Translations under genes and position numbers: made by a program
The notes under the pieces: generated by a model
Databases searched by the model: none
What the model was told of the DNA's origin: nothing
Seen by the model: only the letters and a program-made list of their open reading frames with translations
Assembly: GCA_964405665.1 (NCBI GenBank)
Contig: CAYOOT010000003.1
Coordinates: forward strand, 1-64,000
Source of the DNA: CAYOOT01 sp964405665
GTDB lineage: Bacteria > Bdellovibrionota_C > UBA2361 > SZUA-149 > CAZDWZ01
Reading direction: 5' to 3'
Length of the DNA: 64,000 nt
In this document: one piece after another, positions 35,408 to 45,127 of the stretch
How the letters are laid out: every line of letters starts with the position of its first letter
How positions within the stretch are numbered: the stretch's first letter is position 1

Positions 35408-35908
35408 TTATTTAAACAAATGAATCAAGCGACCGATCAGGCTCTTATTTTCTGTATTTTTAAGGATTTGCTCTTCTATCGAATTGATTACAAAAGCTGT
35501 TTGTTTATTTTCCTGTGTCGCTAAAAAACCTTTATTCGGTTTTTGAACTTTTTCCCCAGTGCAATTTAATTTTTGTTCCGCATCAGGAGCTTGGCGATTG
35601 ATTAATCTCCAAAAAGCATATCTTCCGCAAGCAGATACAAAGGAACAATTAATGAAAAAAAGATTATTCTCCAATGAGCAATAAGCTTTTATTTCATAAT
35701 CTTTTTCCAGATCAAGAATAAAATGTGTGTTGAGAATTTTTTGCCATTCCTTTTTTGCGCGATAAGCAGAAATTTGATCACCAAATTTTCCGATTAGGGT
35801 TATTCCTTCAGCGTCATAAATTAAACCGTTTTTTGCTTTTTTGATATCGACATTAGTAAAACTAAATTCAGTAGGAATGCTGCTTTGTGAATTTAATGAC
35901 ATATGCAA
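35408..35908 (-). CDS. hypothetical protein upstream of the RibBA-like gene
   Basis: The 166-residue product is soluble, with no signal peptide and mixed alpha/beta character. I do not recognise it. Two cysteines lie in CSLENNLFFINCSFVSACG and one more in LNCTGEK. The second Met (ATG 35902) is an equally good start. It is followed 15 bases later by the RibBA-like gene and then the HD gene, so a three-gene operon is likely. Confidence 0.6.
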   Translation of the reverse strand: MHMSLNSQSSIPTEFSFTNVDIKKAKNGLIYDAEGITLIGKFGDQISAYRAKKEWQKILNTHFILDLEKDYEIKAYCSLENNLFFINCSFVSACGRYAFWRLINRQAPDAEQKLNCTGEKVQKPNKGFLATQENKQTAFVINSIEEQILKNTENKSLIGRLIHLFK

Positions 35909-36055
35909 TAAAACCTTATAAAAAACTTTTTATCTCAACCCCTTGAGGGATCCGGGCTTACTTCAATTATCGTCTGATATTTAGAGTGTCTTTAATTATA
36001 TTTTGGTATATAATATTACTAGAATACTTATTTTATTTTTAAAGATTTTTTGTTT

Positions 36056-37732
36056 ATGAAAAAAACGTTAATAATAGGGCTCTTAGGCCTTATTTGCTTT
36101 GTTCCTAACTCTCAAGCTTTAACAGAAATATGCGGAAATGGGCTCGATGATGATGGCGATGGAGTGTCTTTAGCCTGTCCAGAGCCGGATAAAGACAATG
36201 ACGGATATCTTTCAACCAGCAATGCTGGAAATGACTGTGACGATAATAATTATATGATTTATCCCGGAGTTATTACTGCCTCCGGTTGTCCTTCCGGACA
36301 AACCAGAAAATGCCAATCCAATGGTAATTTCACAGCATGTTCGGCAACTACAGTTTGTGAAGCTTATCCTGGCTCTAATTGTAAATATATTGACTGTCAA
36401 GATGGCAACGATATTTCCGGAGATGGTAGTTATGCTCATCCCTGGAAATCATTTAAAAAGATAGGATATTATGAATCAGTTGGTTTAAAACCTGCCGGTT
36501 GGTATCAACTGCAAGCAGGAGATGCTGTTTATCTTAAAGGCCCAGGAACATGTTCTGATTGGTACGATCCTGGTCCGACACTTCCTAATGCTATGTTGTT
36601 TATCACTGCTTCAGGAACATCAGACAAACCAATTCTAATTAAACGTTATCCCGGAAGCACCTCGGTACTTGATCCACCTTTTACTTCTGCTTTACCGGGA
36701 CATGTCATCCGAGCAGCAGGATCTAATTATTTAAAAGTTGAAGATTTAGAAATTACTGGTTCTTATGGTGCAGTGCTCTATTTTTCTGATGTTCATAATA
36801 ATGAAATTTCAAGAGTAAAATGTCACGATACTCAAGGCACAACTTATGACAATATTGCCTGCCTCAATGCTTCAGCGGATTTAGTTGGAAATTATTTTCA
36901 TCATAACGAGTTTTACAATGTCTACGATCCCGATCGTCCAGGAGAAGATAATGTCAGCAATATGGTCCTCTTCGGTGGCCATGATAATCGGGTAGAATAT
37001 AACAGGCTTTATTATACAAACAGTCCCGCCTATTCCGGGGTGATTAAAGGAAAATGCTTTAAATATAAACACCCAGGCGCTTCCGGTAATTTTGATTTCA
37101 AAGGAAATCAAATGTGGAATTGTTATAAAATGGGAGTGGAGAACTCAGCTTCAGGAATTAGAATGAACCATAACCTCTTGGTCAATCCAACAGATTATTC
37201 CGGAGCCGTAGGTTATTTCTGTGGTGATATCGGTGCAGGAATTTCTTATTGTAAAAATGGCGTGATTGAATACAATACAATTGTTAATTTCCGACCGATC
37301 TCTTTTCGGGAATCAGTCAATGCCGGACTGGGTTCCAATACAATTCGTTATAATGTAGCAGTGGATAATGCCAGTTCTTATAATTCTGAAAATGGATTTT
37401 ATCGAGTGGAGCGTTACGGAAGTGATGCTAATTACTTAACATTTCTTAATGGACATTCCATTGTTTCCAGTAATAATTGTTATTACAATGCAAACACGAG
37501 CTTAAAATTTGATTTTTTCGGGGATAACACTGCGCCTGCTGGCGGAATGTATTCTTTTAGTGAATGGCAAGGACTGGGGTTTGATAGCGGTTCACAAGTT
37601 GTAAATCCTAGCTTTAACCAATATTTTATGGCAACAGCTGGAGCCTGCACAAATTTTGGCTGGAAGACAGGAGCAACTGAAGTTATCAGTAGACCAAATG
37701 CTCCTACTGGTTTGCAAGCAACTGTCAATTAG
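36056..37732 (+). CDS. secreted protein with MopE-like Ca-binding repeats and parallel beta-helix
   Basis: The 558-residue product begins with a signal peptide (MKKTLIIGLLGLICFVPNSQA). Residues 23-75 hold two calcium-loop motifs of the MopE/thrombospondin-3 type (CGNGLDDDGDG; DKDNDGYLSTS; GNDCDDNN). From about residue 110 a right-handed parallel beta-helix is suggested by NxVxxN-rich repeats (EISRVKCHD, NEFYNVYD, NRVEYNRLYYT, NTIRYNVAV). The predicted location is extracellular or cell surface, and polysaccharide binding or cleavage is possible. ATG 36056 is preferred to a TTG six bases upstream. A glycosyltransferase gene follows after six bases. Confidence 0.75.
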   Translation: MKKTLIIGLLGLICFVPNSQALTEICGNGLDDDGDGVSLACPEPDKDNDGYLSTSNAGNDCDDNNYMIYPGVITASGCPSGQTRKCQSNGNFTACSATTVCEAYPGSNCKYIDCQDGNDISGDGSYAHPWKSFKKIGYYESVGLKPAGWYQLQAGDAVYLKGPGTCSDWYDPGPTLPNAMLFITASGTSDKPILIKRYPGSTSVLDPPFTSALPGHVIRAAGSNYLKVEDLEITGSYGAVLYFSDVHNNEISRVKCHDTQGTTYDNIACLNASADLVGNYFHHNEFYNVYDPDRPGEDNVSNMVLFGGHDNRVEYNRLYYTNSPAYSGVIKGKCFKYKHPGASGNFDFKGNQMWNCYKMGVENSASGIRMNHNLLVNPTDYSGAVGYFCGDIGAGISYCKNGVIEYNTIVNFRPISFRESVNAGLGSNTIRYNVAVDNASSYNSENGFYRVERYGSDANYLTFLNGHSIVSSNNCYYNANTSLKFDFFGDNTAPAGGMYSFSEWQGLGFDSGSQVVNPSFNQYFMATAGACTNFGWKTGATEVISRPNAPTGLQATVN

Positions 37733-37738
37733 AGTTTA

Positions 37739-38944
37739 GTGAGAAAAAAACTTCTTTGGGTTTCACATTTTCTACTTTTTCCCGAAACTGGCTTTGGTGC
37801 CTTGCAGCGCAGCCGTAACCTCCTAGTCGAAGTAGCCAAAGAGTTTGATGTTACTTTAATCTGCCTAATTACTTCTCAAGAAACTAATAACTTTAATCCT
37901 GTGCTTATTCAGCAGGCTAAGAATGATTTACTAAAATTCTGCAATCAAGTTTTTTTAATTAAGCGCCAGTCTCGACCTTCTGGTATGAAATTGCTTAAAC
38001 TTTTTTTAAATCCTTTTATCCCATATTCCACTTTTATTTATTCGCTTCCGGATTTGAAACTTAAAATCGAAGAGCTGCTCAAAGAAACTGACTTTAATTT
38101 GATTTTCAGTGACACTCTCGGACTGACAGAAAATACCTTAAAAAGTATTAATTGCCCAACAATCCTCAACCATCACAATATTGAATCAGCAATGATGTTG
38201 CGGCGTGCCCAAAAAGAAAAAGGTTTTAGAAAAAGAATTATATTTTACAGCGAAGCACGAAGATTAAAAAGATATGAACGAAAATATTGTCCTCAATACA
38301 CTCTTAATCTTGTGGTTTCAGAGCAAGACAAACAAATACTTTTAAAAAACGTAGGAACAATCAAAACTGAAATTATTCCCAATCCGGTGGATACTTCATA
38401 TTTTAATTTTCGAAAAAAAGCAGTTAATAGCAAAATAATTAGTTTTATTGGTGGACTCACTTGGTATCCTAATTTATCAGCAATGAAATATTTTTTAGAA
38501 AAAATCTGGCCGGAGATTTTATTAAAACAGCCCGATACCATTTTTAAGATTGTTGGTAAACATGAAGGCGAAATAGAGAATGACTATCAAAATGTTATTT
38601 TTTTAAATTTTGTAAAAGATATTAGAGAACTTCTGGCCAACACCAGAGTCTTTGTTTGTCCAATCACTGATGGGGGGGGAACAAGGCTAAAAATACTCGA
38701 TGCTGTTGCTTCGGGAGTGCCAGTAGTAACCACTACTATCGGCGTGGAAGGCTTGGAGTTTGAACACGAAAAGCAACTTTTGATTGCCGATCAACCTAAA
38801 AAATTTGCATCCGAGGTTAAGCGTCTTCTGGAAGATGATAAGTTGTCTTTAGATCTTGCGGAGAATGCCAAAAAACTTCTTGATGAAAAATACTCCTTAA
38901 ATGTTGTTGGAAAAAAGTTAAAGCAAACTTTAAATTCTTTATAA
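37739..38944 (+). CDS. family 4 glycosyltransferase
   Basis: The 401-residue product has the GT-B fold pattern. Its C-terminal domain carries FIGGLTWYPNLSAMKYFLEKIWP, FKIVGKHEGE, the loop ITDGGGTRLKILDAVASGVPVVTT and the conserved E of GVEGLEFE. It would transfer a sugar from a nucleotide donor in surface polysaccharide synthesis. The start is GTG at 37739. It shares an operon with the secreted beta-helix gene, so both may serve a surface glycan. The acceptor is unknown. A family C repeat follows. Confidence 0.85.
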   Translation: MRKKLLWVSHFLLFPETGFGALQRSRNLLVEVAKEFDVTLICLITSQETNNFNPVLIQQAKNDLLKFCNQVFLIKRQSRPSGMKLLKLFLNPFIPYSTFIYSLPDLKLKIEELLKETDFNLIFSDTLGLTENTLKSINCPTILNHHNIESAMMLRRAQKEKGFRKRIIFYSEARRLKRYERKYCPQYTLNLVVSEQDKQILLKNVGTIKTEIIPNPVDTSYFNFRKKAVNSKIISFIGGLTWYPNLSAMKYFLEKIWPEILLKQPDTIFKIVGKHEGEIENDYQNVIFLNFVKDIRELLANTRVFVCPITDGGGTRLKILDAVASGVPVVTTTIGVEGLEFEHEKQLLIADQPKKFASEVKRLLEDDKLSLDLAENAKKLLDEKYSLNVVGKKLKQTLNSL

Positions 38945-38958
38945 ATTATTCTAACAAC

Positions 38959-39119
38959 TTGTCTTTACGAACGAAGCGAAAACAAAACTATCTGTCGTTG
39001 CGAGCGAAGCGAAGCAATCTCCATGTGTTTACCCCAATTATAATCAGAAGAAACTGGGTAATCACATGGAGATTGCCACAGTCGCCACGCGAAATACGCG
39101 TGGCCCATTCGCAAGACAA
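38959..39119. repeat. family C hairpin repeat (CGAAGCAATCTCC type)
   Basis: Outer ends TTGTCTT/AAGACAA (38959-38965/39113-39119) and inner 20-base arms (39015-39034 and 39056-39075, CAATCTCCATGTG.../...CACATGGAGATTG) are inverted with one mismatch. GCGAGCGAAGCGAAG and a CACGCGAAATACGCGTGG hairpin lie within. It occupies the convergent gap before phhB. Confidence 0.7.
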
Positions 39120-39122
39120 TAT

Positions 39123-39458
39123 TTACTCTCTCTCATAGACTTCTGAAATCTTTGCCGCCAGAATAAAATCATTTTCACTCAAAGCATTAATCGCATGAGT
39201 CCAGATATCAATTTTTACTTTTCCATAACTGATAAAAATATCCGGATGATGATTTTCTTGTTCAGAAATTTCAGTAACTTTATTTAAAAACGCCATAGCA
39301 AGTTTAAAATTTTTAAATTTAAATTGACGATTTAAGTGTTGATCATTTGTTATTTGCCAAGCTGGAGTTTGCTCTAAAAGTTTCTTTACTTCTTCCTGAC
39401 TTAATGGAGCAACTCCAGCTTCGCAGGGAACACATCTTTTCTCAGTTAAGCCACTCAT
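39123..39458 (-). CDS. phhB: pterin-4a-carbinolamine dehydratase
   Basis: The enzyme dehydrates 4a-hydroxytetrahydropterin, recycling the pterin cofactor of aromatic hydroxylases. The 111-residue product has the family active-site motif in SEQENHHPDIFISYGKVKIDIWTH (paired His and the later His) and the N-terminal L-L-TPAWQI pattern. Its length is typical (95-115). No phenylalanine hydroxylase is nearby, so the physiological partner in this organism is unclear. Confidence 0.9.
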   Translation of the reverse strand: MSGLTEKRCVPCEAGVAPLSQEEVKKLLEQTPAWQITNDQHLNRQFKFKNFKLAMAFLNKVTEISEQENHHPDIFISYGKVKIDIWTHAINALSENDFILAAKISEVYERE

Positions 39459-39535
39459 TAGCTTTTTTCCTTTAAAAATTATATTATAGTTTCAAGATAA
39501 AAACACAAAATTAATTGTAAAACAATAAAATAAAA

Positions 39536-42241
39536 ATGGAACCACTTTATTTAGTCGATGGATCAGGCTACATTTTTCGGGCATTTTATGCAGTTGCACC
39601 TTTATCTAATTCTCAAGGTCTTCCTACGAATGCTTTAGTCGGATTTTCTCGGATGCTTGCCAAGTTAATCAAAGATTTTAAAGCAAAATATATTGCAGTT
39701 ACTTTTGATACCAAAGAGCCGACTTTTAGGCATTTAATGTATCCGCAATATAAAGCAAATCGTGTGGAATGCCCTCATGATTTAATTCCTCAACTTCCTT
39801 ATTTCAGAAAAATTGTGCAAGCTTTTGGAATATTGTCATTGGAAAAAGCTGGCGTTGAGGCAGATGATATTATTGCCACCATTGCCAGAAATTTTTCCAA
39901 GCAAGGTCAAGAAGTTATTGTTGTTAGCGGAGATAAGGATTTATTGCAATTGGTTGATACCAATATAAAAGTATTTGATGCCATGCGCGATCGAACATTT
40001 TCTGAGGCGGATGTTAAAGAAAAAATGGGGGTCTGGCCCAAACAAGTGCGGGACTATTTAGCTTTAATTGGCGATAGCTCTGATAATGTTCCGGGGATTA
40101 AAGGTTTAGGGCCAAAGACCGCTGAGATTTTATTTGATAAGTTTGAAACTTTGGAAAATCTTCTGGCTAATATTGATACTCTGGAATCAATCCCAGGTAT
40201 TCGCGGCGCTAAATCAATCAAGGAAAAACTTTTAAATAGCCAGGATATTTTAAAAATTAGTCTTGATTTAGTCAGTCTTAAGGAAGATGTAGATCCTTTT
40301 TATTTATTTAGCGACATTGAAGAACTAAAATCCAAAGATATTCAGCAAGACTTGATTCAACCTCTATTTGAGGAACTGGAATTTACCAGATTTCTATCAA
40401 CACTATCTTTAGCTCCCGGCGCACCCAAGGGTGAGAACGTTATAAAAAAGAAATATCAACTAATCACCAAAGAGACTTTAAATGATTTTGTAAAAACTTT
40501 ATCTTCACAAAAAGAATTTGCCTTTGATACGGAAACCATTTCCTTAGATGTCATGGCAACCAAACTTTATGGTATTTCCTTTTCCTGGTCTGCGCTGGAA
40601 GCATATTTTCTTCCTTTAATGGGAGAAGGAGCTTTAGATGAAAAAACTGTTTTTGAATTATTAAATCCTATTTTTTCCAACTCAGAAATCAAAAAAATCG
40701 GCCAAAATCTTAAATTTGATATGGGGGTTTTAAGCACTCAAGGATACACAGTCAAAGGAATACATTTTGATACAATGCTTGCCGGCCATTTGCTGCATCC
40801 GGACAAAAGACAAAACGGACTAAAGCAGCTCTCCAAAATTTATCTCAATGAAGAAATGACCACCTATGAACAAATGATGGGAGAAAATGAGGATATAGCC
40901 AGCGTTCCTCAAGAACAAGTTTGCAATTATGCTTGCCATGATGCCGAAGTAACCTGGAAACTCTACAAAACTTTGGATCCACTTTTAGGAGACAAACCTG
41001 CAACAAGACCCAGCCTGCGTTTTGCTTATGAAAATACAGAAGTCCCGTTAGTTCCCGTATTGGAAAAAATGCAAAGAAATGGCATCAAACTGGATTTACC
41101 TTTTTTAGATTCTTTATCTGAAGAATTTTCCAAAGAAATTGCCGAATTGGAACTACAAATTTATAAACTTGCAGATTCAGAATTTAATATTAATTCTCCA
41201 AAGCAGTTAAGTGTAATTCTTTTTGAAAAACTGGGGCTTCCCACAAAAGGAGTAAAGAAAAATCAAACTGCTTATTCAACTGATGCCGGGGTACTTCAGG
41301 ATTTGGCTAAAGAACACGAAATAGCCAGAAATTTATTGGAATATCGGGAGTTACATAAACTTAATTCAACTTATGTAGAGTCTTTAAAGAAATTAGTAAG
41401 GCCAGAAACATCAAGAGTGCACACCTCTTATAACCAAGCTATTGCCGCCACAGGCCGATTAAGCTCGACCGAACCGAATTTACAAAATATCCCCATAAAA
41501 AATGCCAGAGGAAGAAAGATCAGAAGGGCATTTGTCGCCGAAGATGGTTATTTACTTCTTTCCGCCGATTATTCTCAAATTGAATTAAGGATCTTGGCTC
41601 ATTTATCAGGAGACAAAAATCTACAACTTGCTTTTATTAATAATGAAGACATTCATCAAAAAACGGCTGATGAACTTTTTGGAGCACAAATCGCCAGTGC
41701 TCAAGAAAAGAAAGAACTGCGAAGAGTTGCCAAAACCATTAACTTCGGAGTGATTTATGGAATTAGCGCTTTTCGCCTATCTAACGAACTTGGAGTTTCT
41801 AGAAGACAAGCACAGGATTATATCGATCAGTATTTTAATCGTTACCCCAGCGTTAAAGAATATTTTGAAACCATAAAAACAGAAATTAAAAGCCTTGGTT
41901 ATGTACAGACTTATTTTGGCAGAAGAAGGTTCCTGTCAGAAATTGAGACCATGGGCAGGGATGCCGGTTATGCCGAAAGGTCATTAATCAATGCTCCTCT
42001 TCAAGGAACCGCCGCTGAAATTATCAAATTGGCAATGATTCGTTTAGATGGCTACCTTCAAACCTTGAAAGAGGACCAAGCCAGAATGCTCTTACAAGTT
42101 CATGATGAATTAATTTTTGAAGTAAAAGAAGATTTTATTGAACAATTTAAGACTACTGTTACGTCCATAATGGAAAATTCCATAAGTTTGTCTATTCCTC
42201 TAAAAGTCGACTTAACTTGTGGTAAATACTGGGAAAAGTAA
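39536..42241 (+). CDS. polA: DNA polymerase I
   Basis: Pol I acts in Okazaki-fragment maturation and repair. The 901-residue product has all three domains. The 5'-3' exonuclease (about 1-290) includes VSGDKDLLQLV and GDSSDNVPGIKGLGPKTA. The 3'-5' proofreading domain keeps its acidic residues (FDTETISL, NLKFDMGVL, YACHDAEVTW). The polymerase domain has DYSQIELRILAHLSGD, KTINFGVIYGIS and the palm motif QVHDELIFEV. Proofreading is probably active because the DTE, D and D residues are intact. No clear ribosome site precedes the ATG. Confidence 0.97.
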   Translation: MEPLYLVDGSGYIFRAFYAVAPLSNSQGLPTNALVGFSRMLAKLIKDFKAKYIAVTFDTKEPTFRHLMYPQYKANRVECPHDLIPQLPYFRKIVQAFGILSLEKAGVEADDIIATIARNFSKQGQEVIVVSGDKDLLQLVDTNIKVFDAMRDRTFSEADVKEKMGVWPKQVRDYLALIGDSSDNVPGIKGLGPKTAEILFDKFETLENLLANIDTLESIPGIRGAKSIKEKLLNSQDILKISLDLVSLKEDVDPFYLFSDIEELKSKDIQQDLIQPLFEELEFTRFLSTLSLAPGAPKGENVIKKKYQLITKETLNDFVKTLSSQKEFAFDTETISLDVMATKLYGISFSWSALEAYFLPLMGEGALDEKTVFELLNPIFSNSEIKKIGQNLKFDMGVLSTQGYTVKGIHFDTMLAGHLLHPDKRQNGLKQLSKIYLNEEMTTYEQMMGENEDIASVPQEQVCNYACHDAEVTWKLYKTLDPLLGDKPATRPSLRFAYENTEVPLVPVLEKMQRNGIKLDLPFLDSLSEEFSKEIAELELQIYKLADSEFNINSPKQLSVILFEKLGLPTKGVKKNQTAYSTDAGVLQDLAKEHEIARNLLEYRELHKLNSTYVESLKKLVRPETSRVHTSYNQAIAATGRLSSTEPNLQNIPIKNARGRKIRRAFVAEDGYLLLSADYSQIELRILAHLSGDKNLQLAFINNEDIHQKTADELFGAQIASAQEKKELRRVAKTINFGVIYGISAFRLSNELGVSRRQAQDYIDQYFNRYPSVKEYFETIKTEIKSLGYVQTYFGRRRFLSEIETMGRDAGYAERSLINAPLQGTAAEIIKLAMIRLDGYLQTLKEDQARMLLQVHDELIFEVKEDFIEQFKTTVTSIMENSISLSIPLKVDLTCGKYWEK

Positions 42242-42281
42242 TTTCCAGATTAATTTCATATATATTTGAGAGTTTTGTATT

Positions 42282-42989
42282 ATGGACGCAGTAAGCGTGG
42301 TAAAATACGATAAAGTTAAAAACAACAAAAAGGTTTTTGTGAATTTAGAAACTAATAATCAAATTGAAATTAACCAAGAGAGTGATCTCAGCTTAATAGA
42401 AAAAGCTAAGCATGGAGACGTAGAAGCCTACAAAACAATTGTCCTTCGTTATCAATCAAAAGCTTACTCGATAGCAAAAAACGTTATTAAAAATCCCAGC
42501 GATGCAGAAGATATAGTTCAAGAAGCTTTTATTAAAGCTTATCGCAACTTGGCGGGTTTTAGAGGAGATTCTTCTTTTTATACTTGGTTTTATAGAATAA
42601 TTTTTAATTTGGCTATTGATCTAAGCCGTAAAAAATACCGTCATGTGGAAACAGGAGTAGGGGATAGCTTTGAATTATCCAAATTAAAAAACAACTCCAC
42701 TTTAAATGACAATTTTCAATCAAAAATGGAAGGGCCAGAGGAAATTGTTTATCGTTCTGAACTGCAAGAACAGATCAATAAAGCCCTAAATGAACTTAGT
42801 GCTGAACATCGAACAATGATTGTCTTAAGAGAAGTTGACGGTTTCTCTTATAATGAAATTTCAGAAATAGCAGGTTGTTCACTAGGAACTGTGATGAGTA
42901 GATTGCATCATGCCAGAAAAAAATTGCAACAAGCTTTATTGAAAAGAGATGTTTATCAAAAAACAAATTTGGTCAACCTAAAAAGGTAA
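42282..42989 (+). CDS. ECF sigma factor (RpoE-like)
   Basis: The 235-residue product has sigma region 2 (GDVEAYKTIVLRYQSKAYSIA, DAEDIVQEAFIKAYRNL, FYTWFYRIIFNLAID) and region 4 with a helix-turn-helix (ALNELSAEHRTMIVLREVDGF, then ISEIAGCSLGTVMSRLHHARK). Together these mark a group 4 sigma-70 factor of the envelope-stress RpoE type. About 35 extra residues precede region 2. The gene after it encodes a membrane anti-sigma factor. It follows polA by 40 bases. Confidence 0.92.
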   Translation: MDAVSVVKYDKVKNNKKVFVNLETNNQIEINQESDLSLIEKAKHGDVEAYKTIVLRYQSKAYSIAKNVIKNPSDAEDIVQEAFIKAYRNLAGFRGDSSFYTWFYRIIFNLAIDLSRKKYRHVETGVGDSFELSKLKNNSTLNDNFQSKMEGPEEIVYRSELQEQINKALNELSAEHRTMIVLREVDGFSYNEISEIAGCSLGTVMSRLHHARKKLQQALLKRDVYQKTNLVNLKR

Positions 42990-42994
42990 ATTTT

Positions 42995-43777
42995 ATGAAA
43001 GAGAAAGAAAGAGTGCTGGAATTACTTGATGCCTATTTCGATTCCGAGCTTGATTTCAAAGAACAATCCTTAGTTACCAGGAAAATAATTGAAGGCGATC
43101 CGGATGTAATTCAAAAAATAGAAGCTTTGCGTTTAATTAAAAGTGAATTGAATATTTGGTGTCAGCAAAATAATTCTACCAAAACAAATTTTTGGGAAAA
43201 AATTGAAAGAGATATCTGCAAAATTGCAGCCCAACAAAATAAACGAAACTCAATTGAAAAATTTATTGAAAATTTCATTGAAGAAATAAAATACGTTATT
43301 TTCAAGCCAATTCCTTTGGGATTTGCTGCAACTGCCGCCCTTTTTGTTTTTGCTTTAACACATAGTTTCCATAGCTATTATTATGCCCAAAATACTCCTC
43401 AACTGGCTCTGGAATCCAATTTAAAAAAACCCGTAGAAAATATTATGTTGGTTTCAGGATCAGAGCCATATGCAGAAAATAATTCTTTTAATGATCAATT
43501 GATTTTTAAAGAAACTTCTGAAGAGAAAAAAGCAGACGATGATTTAAACGCTGAAAACTTGTTTAAAAGGCCAGAATTAAAACCACTTTCAATTAAACTA
43601 TTATCTGCTGCAGATGCTTTTAATAACAAACCTATTATTAATGATTTTATTGCTGATAGTAATCGTAATCCTACTAGATTTGCCCTGATTGATAATCAAA
43701 GACCGCTTCATCTTAATTTGGGTAATGAAAATCATAATCAGTTGCAAACTCAATACAAGCTTGTTAATTTCAAGTAA
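42995..43777 (+). CDS. single-pass anti-sigma factor (RseA-like)
   Basis: The 260-residue product has an N-terminal helical domain (LLDAYFDSELDFKEQSLVTR) of the anti-sigma type and one transmembrane helix (about residues 107-125, PLGFAATAALFVFALTHSF). A variable periplasmic tail follows. It starts five bases after the ECF sigma gene, the standard sigma/anti-sigma pairing. It would hold the sigma factor at the membrane until regulated proteolysis. No zinc-binding HxxxCxxC motif is present, so it is not a ZAS-type factor. Confidence 0.75.
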   Translation: MKEKERVLELLDAYFDSELDFKEQSLVTRKIIEGDPDVIQKIEALRLIKSELNIWCQQNNSTKTNFWEKIERDICKIAAQQNKRNSIEKFIENFIEEIKYVIFKPIPLGFAATAALFVFALTHSFHSYYYAQNTPQLALESNLKKPVENIMLVSGSEPYAENNSFNDQLIFKETSEEKKADDDLNAENLFKRPELKPLSIKLLSAADAFNNKPIINDFIADSNRNPTRFALIDNQRPLHLNLGNENHNQLQTQYKLVNFK

Positions 43778-43807
43778 AATGATCTGCTGTTACGTTGGTA
43801 TAAATCA

Positions 43808-43885
43808 TGTAGGGGTAGCCTTTATGGCTGCCCGTAATTCCAAATATATTTTGTAAAACGGGCAGGTATAAAACCTGTCCCTACA
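43808..43885. repeat. family A hairpin repeat, full element
   Basis: Outer 27-base arms start TGTAGGGGTAGCC (43808) and end CCTGTCCCTACA (43885). Each arm also folds on itself (GGCTGCC; AGGT...ACCT). The 24-base spacer TAATTCCAAATATATTTTG... is, in reverse complement, nearly identical to the spacer of the copy at 53942. Confidence 0.85.
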
Positions 43886-43917
43886 AGCAAAATTATTAAA
43901 AAAGAAGGTATAATCTT

Positions 43918-44532
43918 GTGAAAAAATTATCAGTTTTCTTTGAAGATCTAAAAAAAATAGATTTATTACCAGAAGCAGAGCAAGTCTTATTTAAATATTT
44001 TCAGCCTTTTTGTTATAAGCAGAAAAACAATAGTCCTTCTAATGAACAATTAAAGAAAAACTTTGATCAGTATTTGGAAGATGTCAGTTTTATTTTGGCT
44101 AATAATAACTTAGCGGATAAAATTTTATCTTCTGCAATAATACTAAGCTATGTTGGAACTGCCCTAATTGAAATTAATAAAATATTTTTAAAAACAGGAT
44201 TAAGACAATCTGTAGAATTTCGTTATGTGCAAACAGTAGCTGAATATGAAAGTGCTCTATCTCTCAGTTTTGATCTTTTAAAAAATATTCCCGATTTAAA
44301 AAGAATTGGCGTAATGCCTGCAGTTGCCTATAAAGCTAATTTAATTTTATCCAGAAGTATGCTGGAAATGCTCTCTTTTATAAATGAAAATCAGGCGTTA
44401 GAAGCAAAGGAAATATTAATTTTAGATAAAATTATTCGAGAGCTTAATAAATTAAGGACTGTACTTTTAGAATACCAGCAAGATAAGTATTCAGATACTC
44501 AAGAGATAGTTAGAAGCTTAGAGATTTCCTAG
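43918..44532 (+). CDS. hypothetical helical protein
   Basis: The 204-residue product starts at GTG 43918 with GAAGG about seven bases upstream. It is all-helical and soluble, without signal peptide, membrane segment or cysteine motif beyond a single C. I do not recognise a family. It lies between the anti-sigma gene, from which a family A repeat separates it, and the rplM-rpsI operon. It is probably a separate transcription unit. Confidence 0.6.
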   Translation: MKKLSVFFEDLKKIDLLPEAEQVLFKYFQPFCYKQKNNSPSNEQLKKNFDQYLEDVSFILANNNLADKILSSAIILSYVGTALIEINKIFLKTGLRQSVEFRYVQTVAEYESALSLSFDLLKNIPDLKRIGVMPAVAYKANLILSRSMLEMLSFINENQALEAKEILILDKIIRELNKLRTVLLEYQQDKYSDTQEIVRSLEIS

Positions 44533-44567
44533 TTAACTACTGCGTTAACCTTCATCAAGAATATAGG

Positions 44568-44595
44568 TTGACGCAATAAACAACTGTGATATCTT
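44568..44595 (+). promoter_or_regulatory. sigma-70-type promoter for rplM-rpsI
   Basis: TTGACG (44568-44573) and TATCTT (44590-44595) are separated by 16 bases, with TGTGA just before the -10 box. They lie about 80 bases before rplM. GTTAAC...GTTAAC (44532-44549) just upstream is a short palindrome pair. A GGCT...AGCC stem at about 44622-44640 lies in the leader. Confidence 0.45.
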
Positions 44596-44673
44596 CCTGC
44601 GCCTGCTTATTTGCAGTTTGTGGCTTAAAATAATTAGCCTAAATATTTATAATTAAACGCTTATATTATTAAA

Positions 44674-45108
44674 ATGAAAACCTTTACCGAAACAAAAAAA
44701 GACGCTGACAAAAATCGTAAGTGGCACGTTGTTGATGCCTCCGGAAAATCTATTGGTAGACTTTGCTCAAAAGTTGCTTCAATTCTTCGAGGAAAAGAAA
44801 ATCCTAGATATACAACAAACATTGATACTGGAGATTTTGTTATTGTGCTTAATGCCGAAAAAGTAAAATTTACAGGCAATAAATTAGAAGAAAAAAAATA
44901 CTACAGACACACAGGTTTCATTGGCGGAGTTAAAATTGCTACAGCTTTAGAATTGATGACTAAAAGTCCTGAAAAGCTAATTCAACAAACAATTCAAGGA
45001 ATGCTTCCCAAAACTGCTTTGGGACGTCAACAAATTACAAAACTAAAGGTCTATACAGGCTCAGTTCATCCTCATCAATCGCAAGAACCAAAAGAATTAA
45101 CCGTATAA
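44674..45108 (+). CDS. rplM: 50S ribosomal protein L13
   Basis: L13 is an early-assembly protein of the large subunit. The 144-residue product shows WHVVDASGKSIGRLCSKVASILRGK, DTGDFVIVLNAEKV, KKYYRHTGFIGG and the signature MLPKTALGRQQITKLKVYTG in two parts. Length is standard. The pair rplM-rpsI is conserved in nearly all bacteria. No Shine-Dalgarno sequence precedes the ATG; the upstream bases are AT-only. Confidence 0.97.
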   Translation: MKTFTETKKDADKNRKWHVVDASGKSIGRLCSKVASILRGKENPRYTTNIDTGDFVIVLNAEKVKFTGNKLEEKKYYRHTGFIGGVKIATALELMTKSPEKLIQQTIQGMLPKTALGRQQITKLKVYTGSVHPHQSQEPKELTV

Positions 45109-45127
45109 TTATTAGGACAAATTAAAA

